DNA from: Cognatiyoonia koreensis
Lineage (GTDB): Bacteria > Pseudomonadota > Alphaproteobacteria > Rhodobacterales > Rhodobacteraceae
DNA length: 64,000 nucleotides
Reading direction: 5' to 3'
NCBI RefSeq assembly: GCF_900109295.1
Contig: NZ_FOIZ01000001.1
Location: forward strand, 806,001 to 870,000
The position numbers and the translations under genes are program-made. Shown piece by piece: positions 1 through 7,576 of this stretch; positions within the stretch are counted from its first letter, which is position 1, and each line of letters begins with the position of its first letter. Below the pieces are notes generated by a model. That model worked only from the letters and a program-made list of their open reading frames with translations. It did not search any database and was not told where the DNA came from.

Positions 1-260
1 CTGACCTGCCGGCAGAATTTTCGGACATCAACTTTGCACGCGGTGTTGTCGGCATGGCACGTTCGCAAAATCCCAATTCCGCCAACAGCCAGTTCTTCAT
101 CATGTTCGACGAAGGCGCTTTCCTGAACGGCCAGTATACGGTCGTCGGAGAAGTGACCTCCGGCATGGAGGTCGTAGACGCGATCAAGCGCGGGCAGGGT
201 CAATCAGGTGCCGTATCCGGCACACCTGACGTCATGTCCGAAGTGCGCGTCACCGAATAA
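1..260 (+). CDS. Cyclophilin-type peptidyl-prolyl isomerase, C-terminal part
   Basis: The 5' end lies outside the window; the open frame runs from base 3 to a TAA at 258-260. About 85 C-terminal residues are visible. They include the cyclophilin core signature NSQFFI followed by a Phe/Leu-Gly loop and the typical end (YTVVGEV, then a Met-Glu-Val-Val segment). Family knowledge: these enzymes catalyse cis-trans isomerisation of prolyl bonds and act as folding helpers. Because the N-terminus is missing I cannot tell a cytoplasmic PpiB-like form from an exported PpiA-like form. A strong GC hairpin follows the stop codon. Confidence 0.93.
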   Translation, partial: DLPAEFSDINFARGVVGMARSQNPNSANSQFFIMFDEGAFLNGQYTVVGEVTSGMEVVDAIKRGQGQSGAVSGTPDVMSEVRVTE

Positions 261-266
261 ACTCAC

Positions 267-299
267 GCACAGCCCCCTCTCGATTGGCGGGGGCTGTGC
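267..299 (+). terminator. Stem-loop after the cyclophilin gene
   Basis: A perfect 11-bp inverted repeat (arms 267-277 and 289-299, 11-nt loop) starts 7 bases after the stop codon. No clear T-run follows, so it may be a transcript-end-stabilising hairpin between convergent genes (cyclophilin and selO) rather than a classical intrinsic terminator. Confidence 0.6.
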
Positions 300-343
300 C
301 AAAGGCAGCGGCCGATCACTGCCGACCTGAAACGACGTTTTTC

Positions 344-1738
344 TTACGTACCGCAGAATGTCTGAAGCACCGCTTCGCCTTCGGCTGGCGGGGCGGCAAG
401 CGGGCGACGTATCGCGTCAAGTGGGGCAAACGGATCGGTCGTTTCGCGCAAAAGCGTTTGAAACGGCGCAAAATCACCCGCCACAGCGCTCTGAATGACG
501 GCTTCGACCTGATGATTGCGCGGGATGACGCGGGGGTTCGCGGCCTTCATGAGCGCTTCATCGGGCTTGCGGGCCTGCCAGCGTGCCGCCCATGTCGCAA
601 AGCCGTCACGATCCATGAAATGATCCTCTGGCCTGTCTTCTGACAAGGACGCAAAGCTGTTGGTAAAGTCAGCGCCTTCACGTGCAAGCAGATCAAGCAG
701 ATCCGAAACCAGCGACACATCATCGCCGGTCGGCTGTTTCAGTCCCAGCTTGCCACCGAATTCTGTCAGCCACGCATCCTGATAGAGCTGCGGCAAACGG
801 TTCACGCTGAGTGTGAAACTTTCAATAGCAGTGTCCTGATCAGGCATCAGCGGAATCAGGGCAGTCGCAAACTGCGCCATGTTCCAGGCGGCAATGTTCG
901 GCTGGTTGTTGTAAGCATAGCGCCGCATCTGGTCGATGGAACTGAACACCTTGCCCGGTTGATAGTCATCCATGAAGGCACAAGGCCCATAGTCGATGGT
1001 TTCACCGGCGATGCTGGCGTTATCCGTGTTCATGACACCGTGGATAAAGCCCAGCGACATCCATTTCGCGATCAGTTTGGCCTGTCGCGCGATGACGGCA
1101 TCCAAAAGCGCCTGCGGGCCATCCGCATCGGGATAATGACGGGCAATGGTATAATCGGTGAGCGTTTTCAGCTCATTCATCATGCCGCGGGCGGCATAAA
1201 CCTGAAAGGTGCCAACACGGATATGGCTGCTTGCGATGCGGGTCAGTACCGCTCCGGGCAGGGCGGATTCACGATAAACCTGTTCGCCGGTCGCGACGGC
1301 TGCCAGCGCGCGGGTCGTGGGCACGCCCATCGCATGCATCGCTTCGCTGACGATATATTCGCGCAGAACAGGGCCAAGCCACGCGCGACCGTCGCCGCCG
1401 CGCGAATAGGGCGTGCGACCTGACCCTTTCAACTGGATGTCGCGGCGGATACCGCCAGCATCCACTACTTCACCCAACAGGATGGCACGTCCATCGCCCA
1501 GTTGCGGGTTCCAGTTTCCGAACTGGTGGCCTGCATAAAGCTGGGCAAGTGGGGTGGCACCCTCTGGCACGACATTGCCCGAAAACACGGCCGCCGGATC
1601 ATCCACATCAATGCCGAGGTTTTCAGCCAATGCATCGTTGAACGCGATCAATGCGGGCTCGGCGACCGGGGTCGGCGAAAGTGCCGTGAACATCGTCGCG
1701 GGCAGTCGGGCAAAACTGTTGTCGAACGCAATAGCCAT
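344..1738 (-). CDS. selO: Protein adenylyltransferase SelO (YdiU/UPF0061 family)
   Basis: Predicted 464-residue SelO pseudokinase, close to the ~480 residues usual for the family. SelO transfers AMP from ATP to hydroxyl side chains of proteins and is linked to redox homeostasis. Visible signatures are the GSGRTPYSRGGDGR nucleotide-binding stretch, the MNTDN and DYGP metal-binding motifs in the C-lobe, and the conserved C-terminal end TFCGT, whose Cys sits where eukaryotic forms have a CxxU pair. The ATG at 1738 overlaps the TGA of the upstream acetyltransferase (ATGA), so I prefer it to an upstream in-frame ATG at 1798. The overlap implies translational coupling. Confidence 0.95.
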   Translation of the reverse strand: MAIAFDNSFARLPATMFTALSPTPVAEPALIAFNDALAENLGIDVDDPAAVFSGNVVPEGATPLAQLYAGHQFGNWNPQLGDGRAILLGEVVDAGGIRRDIQLKGSGRTPYSRGGDGRAWLGPVLREYIVSEAMHAMGVPTTRALAAVATGEQVYRESALPGAVLTRIASSHIRVGTFQVYAARGMMNELKTLTDYTIARHYPDADGPQALLDAVIARQAKLIAKWMSLGFIHGVMNTDNASIAGETIDYGPCAFMDDYQPGKVFSSIDQMRRYAYNNQPNIAAWNMAQFATALIPLMPDQDTAIESFTLSVNRLPQLYQDAWLTEFGGKLGLKQPTGDDVSLVSDLLDLLAREGADFTNSFASLSEDRPEDHFMDRDGFATWAARWQARKPDEALMKAANPRVIPRNHQVEAVIQSAVAGDFAPFQTLLRETTDPFAPLDAIRRPLAAPPAEGEAVLQTFCGT

Positions 1739-2184
1739 CAATGCGGATCGGTCATCTGGACAAAGCCATCGACAGGGGCAAAGCCGCAACGCTTGCAAAA
1801 TCCCTTCGCCGGTGCGTCCGGGGCAAGTTGCACATGCATCGCTTTCAGGCCCGCTTGCCGCAGGTTGACAACGACTGCGTGCAGAACTTCGGTGCCGATG
1901 CCGCGATTGCGCACCGAAGCACGGATAAAGACCTCTTCAAGCCAGCCGACCATACCGCCATGCGCGACGGACCAACCAAAGGTCACCATCACATAGCCAA
2001 GCGGCGCGCGCGCCGGTCCGATCAGCCAGACAGCACCTAGCGGGCTGCCGGTCAGCAACGGCGCGATGACGGCGCTGCGGTGGTCGTCATCATAGTCAAA
2101 TCCAGCCTCGGAATGATAGCGGGCCATCAGTGACAACACACGGTCCGCGTCGTCTTCGGTTGCAAGATTGATCGCTGTCGTCAT
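1738..2184 (-). CDS. GNAT family N-acetyltransferase
   Basis: Predicted 148-residue single-domain GNAT protein. The acetyl-CoA pyrophosphate-binding motif RNRGIG is in the second half, preceded by the usual beta-4 strand (VGWLEEVFI), and the end has the GF motif after an alpha helix. The substrate cannot be read from sequence. The ATG at 2184 has an AAAGG sequence about 10 bases upstream; longer in-frame starts run into the nucleoside hydrolase gene. It sits between that gene (19 bases away) and selO (4-base overlap), so the three probably form one leftward operon. Confidence 0.9.
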   Translation of the reverse strand: MTTAINLATEDDADRVLSLMARYHSEAGFDYDDDHRSAVIAPLLTGSPLGAVWLIGPARAPLGYVMVTFGWSVAHGGMVGWLEEVFIRASVRNRGIGTEVLHAVVVNLRQAGLKAMHVQLAPDAPAKGFCKRCGFAPVDGFVQMTDPH

Positions 2185-2203
2185 AGGGGTGGCCTTTCGC
2201 TGG

Positions 2204-3139
2204 CTAAAGGCGGGCAAGCCGCTCTGCCAGCAGGCGATAGAACCCATCGGCGTCAATGTCACCCATGAACATCGCATTCGGCGCACGGTCGCTGACCCCC
2301 CACCAGTCTGCAACGGTCATGCCGCGCGTCAGGTCCGATTGGGTCTCGATCTCGACATTGATAAAGCGGCCTTTGAAAAGATCCGGCTTGATCAGATAGG
2401 CAATCACACACGGATCATGCAGCGGTGCGCCGTCAGTGCCGTATTTGTCCTTGTCGAAACGTTCAAAGAAATCCAGCCACGCGGCCGTCATGTCACCGAC
2501 CTTTGTGCCAAGATTGCGGATGGCGGCGACATGTTCGGGGGTGGTCAGCGCCTTGTGGGTGACATCCAGCGGCATGACCGTGATTGGGCGACCCGACTTG
2601 AACACGATCTCGGCGGCTTCGGGATCGACATAGATATTGAACTCAGCCGCCGGGGTGTAGTTGCCAACCTCGAAATAGGCGCCACCCATCAAAACGATCT
2701 CGCGCACACGGGGGATGATGTCGGGTGCCTTCTGAAAGGCAAGGCCGACATTTGTCATCGGACCAAGGGTGCAAAGCGTGACATCATCGGTGTTGCGCAC
2801 GGTCTCGATGATGAAATCCACGCCGTTTTGTTCTTGCAGGGGCATGGTGGGTTCGACCATCTCGGGACCATCAATACCGGTATCGCCATGCACATGCTCT
2901 GCCGTGACCAGCGGGCGGCCGATGGGATGATCCGATCCGGCGTAGACCTTCGTTTCAGGCTTGCCTGCCAGTTCGCACACAATACGGATATTGCGGGACG
3001 TCTTTGCGACCGTCACGTTACCAGCAGCGGCCGTGATCCCAAGAACCTCGACATCTTCGGGCGAGGCAAGGGCAAGAAGAATGGCAACGGCATCGTCCTG
3101 GCCGGGGTCAGTATCAATAATGATCTTGCGGGGCGGCAT
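2204..3139 (-). CDS. Inosine-uridine type nucleoside hydrolase
   Basis: Predicted 311-residue nucleoside hydrolase, normal family length. It cleaves the N-glycosidic bond of nucleosides to ribose and free base in purine or pyrimidine salvage. The N-terminal DTDPGQDDAVA motif (about residues 9-19) holds the Ca2+-binding aspartates; MGGA, an E-F-N stretch (AEFNIYVDP) and the C-terminal HDP motif complete the metal/ribose site. Base preference cannot be assigned. First gene of a probable operon with the acetyltransferase and selO, divergent from the EF-hand gene at 3429. Confidence 0.94.
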   Translation of the reverse strand: MPPRKIIIDTDPGQDDAVAILLALASPEDVEVLGITAAAGNVTVAKTSRNIRIVCELAGKPETKVYAGSDHPIGRPLVTAEHVHGDTGIDGPEMVEPTMPLQEQNGVDFIIETVRNTDDVTLCTLGPMTNVGLAFQKAPDIIPRVREIVLMGGAYFEVGNYTPAAEFNIYVDPEAAEIVFKSGRPITVMPLDVTHKALTTPEHVAAIRNLGTKVGDMTAAWLDFFERFDKDKYGTDGAPLHDPCVIAYLIKPDLFKGRFINVEIETQSDLTRGMTVADWWGVSDRAPNAMFMGDIDADGFYRLLAERLARL

Positions 3140-3428
3140 CTGCGTCTCTCTATCTGGGTGCGTTGGAGAGTGCAGGGTCTATCTTCAAGGGGCAAGGCGA
3201 AAGGCTGCGGAAATACGCCAAAGCGACCATCTGTCGTCGGTGCCGGATTGCCAGTTTTGACCGGGTGAAAAAACTCGGCCTTGGTCCGCCGAACGTTCAT
3301 CTACTATCAAGCACCCCAGCGCCGATTTTTGGCGCATTTCCGGTCACTTATAGCAACCCGACCCCGCACACCCCAGATTACAGTCATCGCAGACAAAACG
3401 GATGCGACATGTCCAAAGGAGACTTTTG

Positions 3429-3674
3429 ATGACTCGTAAGACACTTATGCTGATCCCCGCTGCATTGCTTCTTGCCACGCCGCTGGCAGCACAAGATGCC
3501 GCAATCGACGTGAATGCAGACGGGATGTACAGCTTCCCAGAGCTGCAGGCCGTAATGCCCGACATGACAGAGGACACTTTCACAACCCTCGATGCGAACG
3601 GCGATGGCCTTTTGGATGCTGACGAAATTGCCGCTGGTACAGACGCAGGTCTGCTGCCCGCCAGTGATGGCTAA
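3429..3674 (+). CDS. Small exported EF-hand protein 1
   Basis: Predicted 81-residue protein with a cleavable signal peptide (hydrophobic AALLLATPLA, likely cut after AQ-A near residue 19). It has one clear EF-hand loop near the C-terminus (DANGDGLLDADE) and one degenerate loop in the middle (DVNADGMYSFPE). This suggests periplasmic or surface Ca2+ binding; the partner is unknown. The ATG at 3429 is preceded by AAAGGAG at the right distance, so I reject the upstream in-frame ATG at 3402. It is the first of three consecutive small EF-hand genes, followed by a strong terminator. Confidence 0.85.
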   Translation: MTRKTLMLIPAALLLATPLAAQDAAIDVNADGMYSFPELQAVMPDMTEDTFTTLDANGDGLLDADEIAAGTDAGLLPASDG

Positions 3675-3755
3675 TTGGCTGGCCTCTCCGGCCAACTGAA
3701 AAAGCCAGCGCCCCTCGCGTCTCGCCCCAATCGGGCGCGGGGGGTTGTGACGTTG

Positions 3756-3797
3756 ACGCGCACCGCTGCCTCCCGGCTGGTGCGCGTTTTCGTTTTT
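3756..3797 (+). terminator. Rho-independent terminator between EF-hand genes 1 and 2
   Basis: A 9-bp perfect stem (ACGCGCACC at 3756-3764, GGTGCGCGT at 3779-3787) is followed directly by a T-rich tract to 3797. It ends about 50 bases before the next EF-hand gene, so the two genes are probably separate transcripts. A second GC-rich hairpin (TTGGCTGGCC...GGCCAAC) lies right after the stop codon of gene 1. Confidence 0.8.
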
Positions 3798-3850
3798 GGA
3801 ACAATGCGCGGGAACGCTGGTTTTTCATGGGTACAACAAAAGGAAAACCA

Positions 3851-4108
3851 ATGACTCCGAAGATCATTCTCCCTGCCGCAGCCGCACTTGCCCTGTCAGC
3901 CTGTGCTGAAACCAATATAATGCCCACCGCCGTCAGCACCGGTCCCGGCCTGACATATGAACAAGCAAAAGACCTTTATGACGATTTGTCCATTATCGAG
4001 TTCGGCCAACTGGACCGCAACAATGACAATGTGCTTGATGAATCCGAGCAGGCGCTGATCGGCGACGAAGACGCAATCGGCGGTCTGACAATCGACGACG
4101 ATTCGTAA
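3851..4108 (+). CDS. Small EF-hand lipoprotein (EF-hand protein 2)
   Basis: Predicted 85-residue lipoprotein. The signal segment ends in a lipobox LSAC with the acylated Cys at residue 18, so the protein should be membrane-anchored. One EF-hand loop lies in the second half (DRNNDNVLDESEQ). Asn and Asp occupy the expected Ca2+ ligand positions, though the loop glycine is replaced by Asn. A short acidic tail follows. The ATG at 3851 is preceded by AAAAGGAAAA; the in-frame ATG at 3827 lacks a good ribosome site. Function beyond probable Ca2+ binding is unknown. Confidence 0.8.
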   Translation: MTPKIILPAAAALALSACAETNIMPTAVSTGPGLTYEQAKDLYDDLSIIEFGQLDRNNDNVLDESEQALIGDEDAIGGLTIDDDS

Positions 4109-4118
4109 ATCAAACCAT

Positions 4119-4143
4119 GGGCCTCGCAATGCGCGGGGCCTTT
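4119..4143 (+). terminator. Terminator-like hairpin after EF-hand protein 2
   Basis: Arms 4120-4127 and 4133-4140 (8 bp with one G-T pair, 5-nt loop), followed by TTT. It starts 12 bases after the stop codon. The rest of the gap to the next gene (4144-4353) shows no other feature I can support. Confidence 0.6.
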
Positions 4144-4353
4144 GCATGTTTGCGACAGACCTGTGCGGGCAATGGCCTGCAAGGCAAACGCGCAAGTTGC
4201 AAAAGGCAGATATTCCAACGTGTTATCGACCGCCGTTAGACGAAGTATAGCCGCAAAAAGGCACAAGATCCCGTTGGAACAAATCCCACTCACGTCAGTT
4301 TCCATCACAAATACCCGACCGTTAAGGGCCTGTAACAAAAAGAGGAGCAGACC

Positions 4354-4668
4354 ATGCCAAAGACATATTTGACCGCACTTCTGACCAGCACGGCGTTGAT
4401 CGTCGCAGCCCCGGCGATTGCCGAGGAAGACTGGGACTCCGACGGAGACGGCGGTTACTCCAGCACGGAATTCAATGCCGGCAACTCTGCTGCGGGTATG
4501 TTCAAGGAGTGGGACTCCGATGGCGACGGGATGTTGAGCGAAGACGAATTCAACGCCGGCAACTTTGCCAAATATGACGCAAATGGCGATGGCGTCATTG
4601 ACGGTGACGAACGTGATGATCTTGATCAGGACTTCGAAGATGAAGACGACGACGAAGACGATGATTAA
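4354..4668 (+). CDS. Exported EF-hand protein 3 with three Ca2+ loops and an acidic tail
   Basis: Predicted 104-residue exported protein. The signal peptide probably ends at AIA (residue 23). Three near-consensus EF-hand loops follow at about residues 28-40, 54-66 and 75-87 (DSDGDGG, DSDGDGM, DANGDGV), each ending in an acidic or aromatic anchor. The last 15 residues are almost all Asp and Glu. The first two loops share the tail EFNAGN, which suggests internal duplication. AGAGGAG precedes the ATG. This is the most convincing Ca2+ binder of the three neighbouring genes. Partner and role are unknown. Confidence 0.85.
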   Translation: MPKTYLTALLTSTALIVAAPAIAEEDWDSDGDGGYSSTEFNAGNSAAGMFKEWDSDGDGMLSEDEFNAGNFAKYDANGDGVIDGDERDDLDQDFEDEDDDEDDD

Positions 4669-4675
4669 AGCGCAC

Positions 4676-4704
4676 CAAAGACCCCGCGATCAGCGGGGCC
4701 TTTG
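4676..4704. terminator. Bidirectional terminator between EF-hand gene 3 and ilvH
   Basis: AAAG-A-CCCCGC...GCGGGG-C-CTTT hairpin with one A/C mismatch. Flanking A and T stretches let it act on both converging transcripts. Confidence 0.65.
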
Positions 4705-4709
4705 TGTAT

Positions 4710-5273
4710 TCAGTGTGGGCCGCGCGACAATGCCGCAACGCCTGTACGCGCCACTTCCTGCAGGCCCAGCGGACGCATCAGATCAGCGAATGCATCGATT
4801 TTTTCCGGTGTGCCCGTAATTTCAAAAATGAACGATTCCAACGTGCTATCGACAACGTTGGCGCGAAAGATATCGGCAAGGCGGATCGCTTCGATCCGAT
4901 GCTCACCGGTGCCGGCAACCTTGAACAAGGCCAGTTCCCGTTCGACTGACGGGCCTTCGACGGTCAGGTCGTGAACCTCGTGAACCGTGACGATCCGGCC
5001 CAGTTGCGCCTTGATCTGCGTGATGACCTGCGGCGTGCCAGAGGTCACGACCGTAATGCGCGACAGGTGGCCTGTGTGGTCGGTTTCGGCGACGGTCAGG
5101 CTTTCGATGTTATAGCCACGCCCCGAAAACAGGCCGATGACTCGGGCAAGGACGCCGGGTTCGTTTTCCACGATCACCGCAAGCGTGTGGCGTTCGATTT
5201 CATCGCCAAAGGTCGAGCGGAGGTTGTAGGCAGAGTGGCTTGTAGCGCCTTTTTTGATCTTGAGCGGGGACAT
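4710..5273 (-). CDS. ilvH: Acetolactate synthase small (regulatory) subunit
   Basis: Predicted 187-residue IlvH. It binds the catalytic subunit and confers valine feedback control on the first common step of Val/Leu/Ile synthesis. The N-terminal ACT domain (about residues 28-103) carries the typical ENEPGVLARV and RGYNIESL segments. The C-terminal domain contains the RTGV-A-SRG end typical of the family. It lies 112 bases downstream of ilvI on the same strand, so it is probably co-transcribed and subject to the attenuator in front of ilvI. Confidence 0.96.
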   Translation of the reverse strand: MSPLKIKKGATSHSAYNLRSTFGDEIERHTLAVIVENEPGVLARVIGLFSGRGYNIESLTVAETDHTGHLSRITVVTSGTPQVITQIKAQLGRIVTVHEVHDLTVEGPSVERELALFKVAGTGEHRIEAIRLADIFRANVVDSTLESFIFEITGTPEKIDAFADLMRPLGLQEVARTGVAALSRGPH

Positions 5274-5385
5274 GATTTCAGTCTTTCATTTCTATCGTTG
5301 TGTGGCCGGGAAGGTCCCTGCCGAATGCCTATTTGAAGGGTACACCGGGCGTGCACAGCGCGTGCACAACCCGTGCACCATGAAA

Positions 5386-7140
5386 TCAGACCATCACCGC
5401 GCCGCCGGCCTGAATGGCATTTGCCGTATCTGCATTTTCGCCCAGCAGCATTTCGTTATGCGGTTTGCCTGACGGGATCATCGGGAAGCAGTTTTCATGC
5501 TTTTCTACCAGGCAGTCGAACACGACCGGCCCGTCGTGGTTCAGCATCTCCATAATCGCGTCATCCAGATCGGCGGGATCAGAGCAGATGATACCCTTTG
5601 CCCCGAACGCGTCCGCCAGTTTGACAAAGTCGGGCAGTGATTCCGACCAGCTGGATGAATAGCGTTCGCCGTGCAGCAGTTCCTGCCACTGGCGCACCAT
5701 CCCCAAACGTTCATTGTTCAGGATGAATTGCTTTACGGGCAGATTGTACTGCATCGCGGTGCCCAGTTCCTGCATGTTCATCAACCATGACGCTTCGCCT
5801 GCGACGTTGATAACAGTCGCGTCGCGATGCGCCATTTGCACGCCGATGGACGCGGGGAAACCGTAACCCATCGTGCCCAAGCCTCCGGATGTCATCCAGC
5901 GGTTCGGGTCCTCAAAGCCCAGATACTGCGCGGCCCACATCTGGTGCTGGCCGACCTCGGTACAAATGTAGCGGTCGTGCTTCTTGGTCAGCTCTTCCAG
6001 ACGCTGAAGGGCATACTGCGGCTTGATGACCTTGCCTTCCTGTTTGAAGGCCAGGCAATCCACCTTGCGCCATTCATTGATCTGACCCCACCATTTGCCC
6101 AGACCTTCCTTGTTGGTCTTGCGGCCGCGGGATTTCCAGACCTTCAGCAGGTCTTCCAGCACGTGTGCGACGTCACCAAGGATCGGGATATCCACGTGGA
6201 TGACCTTGTTGATGGACGACGCGTCGATGTCGATATGTGCTTTCTTCGACTTGGGGCTGAATTCCGAGATCAGCCCCGTGATCCGGTCATCGAAACGCGC
6301 ACCGATATTGATCATCAGATCGCAGTCATGCATGGCCATATTGGCTTCGTACAGCCCGTGCATCCCCAGCATCCCCAGCCAGTTGTCGCCCGACGCGGGG
6401 TAGCATCCCAGCCCCATCAGGGTGGATGTGATCGGAAAGTTCGTCGCGGCCACCAGTTCACGCAGCAGTTGAGAGGCCGCCGGACCAGAGTTGATGACCC
6501 CGCCGCCTGTGTAAAAGATCGGGCGCTTGGCGGTTTCCATCGCTTTGGCCAATTCGGTGATGCTGTCGATATCGCCTTTGACCTGTGGCGCGTAATGCGT
6601 CTCCATCTTCTGGACTTCGGTGTATTTGCCGGTGGCAAACTGCACGTCCTTCGGGATGTCGATCAAAACGGGGCCGGGGCGGCCCGAGGTCGCCACGTGA
6701 AACGCCTCGTGCAGGGTCTGGGACAGCATGTCCGTTTCCTTGACCAGCCAGTTATGTTTCGTGCAGGGCCGCGTAATGCCAACGGTGTCGGCTTCCTGAA
6801 ACGCATCAGAACCGATCATGAATGTCGGCACCTGACCTGTCAGCACGATGATCGGGATCGAATCCATCAGCGCGTCGGTCAGCCCGGTGACGGCGTTCGT
6901 GGCACCCGGGCCGGATGTGACCAGGGCCACCCCGACTTTCCCTGTCGAGCGCGCGTACCCTTCGGCCGCATGCACAGCGCCTTGTTCGTGACGCACCAGA
7001 ACATGCTGAATATGGTTTTGCTGAAAGATTTCGTCATAGATCGGAAGGACAGCACCGCCGGGATATCCAAAGACGACGTCCACGCCCTGATCAATCAGCG
7101 CCTGCACGACCATTTTTGCTCCGGTCATCTGTTTAGCCAT
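5386..7140 (-). CDS. ilvI: Acetolactate synthase large (catalytic) subunit
   Basis: Predicted 584-residue ThDP/FAD enzyme that condenses two pyruvates to 2-acetolactate, or pyruvate with 2-oxobutyrate. The N-terminal ThDP domain has VFGYPGGA and the activating Glu in RHEQGA; a central FAD-type domain follows. The C-terminal domain has the Mg/ThDP motif reading GEASWLMN then NNERLGMV, with Glu where most family members have Asp. I start at the ATG at 7140 because AAGGA precedes it; ATGs at 7170 and 7179 lie next to the upstream terminator and lack such a site. Controlled by the leader at 7178-7277. Confidence 0.95.
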   Translation of the reverse strand: MAKQMTGAKMVVQALIDQGVDVVFGYPGGAVLPIYDEIFQQNHIQHVLVRHEQGAVHAAEGYARSTGKVGVALVTSGPGATNAVTGLTDALMDSIPIIVLTGQVPTFMIGSDAFQEADTVGITRPCTKHNWLVKETDMLSQTLHEAFHVATSGRPGPVLIDIPKDVQFATGKYTEVQKMETHYAPQVKGDIDSITELAKAMETAKRPIFYTGGGVINSGPAASQLLRELVAATNFPITSTLMGLGCYPASGDNWLGMLGMHGLYEANMAMHDCDLMINIGARFDDRITGLISEFSPKSKKAHIDIDASSINKVIHVDIPILGDVAHVLEDLLKVWKSRGRKTNKEGLGKWWGQINEWRKVDCLAFKQEGKVIKPQYALQRLEELTKKHDRYICTEVGQHQMWAAQYLGFEDPNRWMTSGGLGTMGYGFPASIGVQMAHRDATVINVAGEASWLMNMQELGTAMQYNLPVKQFILNNERLGMVRQWQELLHGERYSSSWSESLPDFVKLADAFGAKGIICSDPADLDDAIMEMLNHDGPVVFDCLVEKHENCFPMIPSGKPHNEMLLGENADTANAIQAGGAVMV

Positions 7141-7177
7141 AGTCTTCGCGTCCTTCGCGTTTGTTTTCATCAGCCAC

Positions 7178-7203
7178 AAAAAAACCCCCGAGGATGTCGG
7201 AGG
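7178..7203 (-). terminator. Attenuator terminator in front of ilvI
   Basis: In the ilvI transcript a 7-bp stem (CCTCCGA/TCGGGGG with one T-G pair, arms 7197-7203 and 7185-7191, 5-nt loop) is followed by seven U residues (7178-7184), 37 bases before the chosen ilvI start. Just upstream, the 9-base arm GCGCATGGG (7237-7245, inside the leader ORF) can pair perfectly with CCCATGCGC (7203-7211), which abuts the terminator stem. This layout is that of a translation-coupled attenuator. The exact antiterminator fold needs computation. Confidence 0.85.
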
Positions 7204-7229
7204 CGCATGGGATCGTTATGGTCTTACCG

Positions 7230-7277
7230 TCACCGGCCCATGCGCGTTTTCTTTACCACTAGTACGACAATCGACAT
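7230..7277 (-). CDS. ilv leader peptide
   Basis: A 15-codon ORF reads MSIVVLVVKKTRMGR and stops at TGA. Codons 3-8 are Ile-Val-Val-Leu-Val-Val, exactly the end products of the pathway controlled. The ATG at 7277 is preceded by AAAGGA at 9 bases. The ORF ends 26 bases before the terminator stem. Known attenuators of branched-chain operons work by ribosome stalling on such codons when charged tRNAs are scarce, so this is very likely a regulatory leader peptide rather than a functional protein. Confidence 0.85.
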   Translation of the reverse strand: MSIVVLVVKKTRMGR

Positions 7278-7552
7278 TATCAGAGTTCCTTTGCGTGCGG
7301 GGAACCTAAGCGGATGGGTGAGGGGGGTCAACAGCCGATCTGGAGAAAATGTCGTTTTGCGGCACGTTTTCGCAACTTTCTTTCAGGGGGATGATTCGCT
7401 GCTTTTGTCGAACCGGTAGTCGCGACACCTGAAAGCGCTTTTGTTCCGCCGGTCAGGCACATCATTCAATCCATTGAATTTGTTCAGCTTCGCAAAAAGT
7501 GGCCCCTTTACGTGCCCACTTCCCGAAAGGTTAACAACGTGTTAAGATCAAA

Positions 7553-7565
7553 CCTTAATTTAAGG
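7553..7565. promoter_or_regulatory. Short inverted repeat over the ribosome site of the VPLPA-tail gene
   Basis: CCTTAA-T-TTAAGG (6-bp arms, 1-base spacer) in an AT-rich stretch with several GTTAA/TTAAG repeats (about 7530-7565). It overlaps the AAGGGG ribosome-binding site for the ATG at 7577. It could be an operator. The rest of the 7278-7576 gap should hold the divergent ilv and 7577 promoters, which I cannot place with confidence. Confidence 0.35.
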
Positions 7566-7576
7566 GGTGCTCCAAA

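Noticed and set aside
2168..3268. Plus-strand open frame of 366 codons opposite the nucleoside hydrolase
   Set aside because: Shadow frame with no recognisable motif.
5827..7419. Long plus-strand open frame of 530 codons opposite ilvI
   Set aside because: It is the antisense of a clear acetolactate synthase gene; its translation is rich in His, Arg and Gln, typical of a GC-rich shadow frame.
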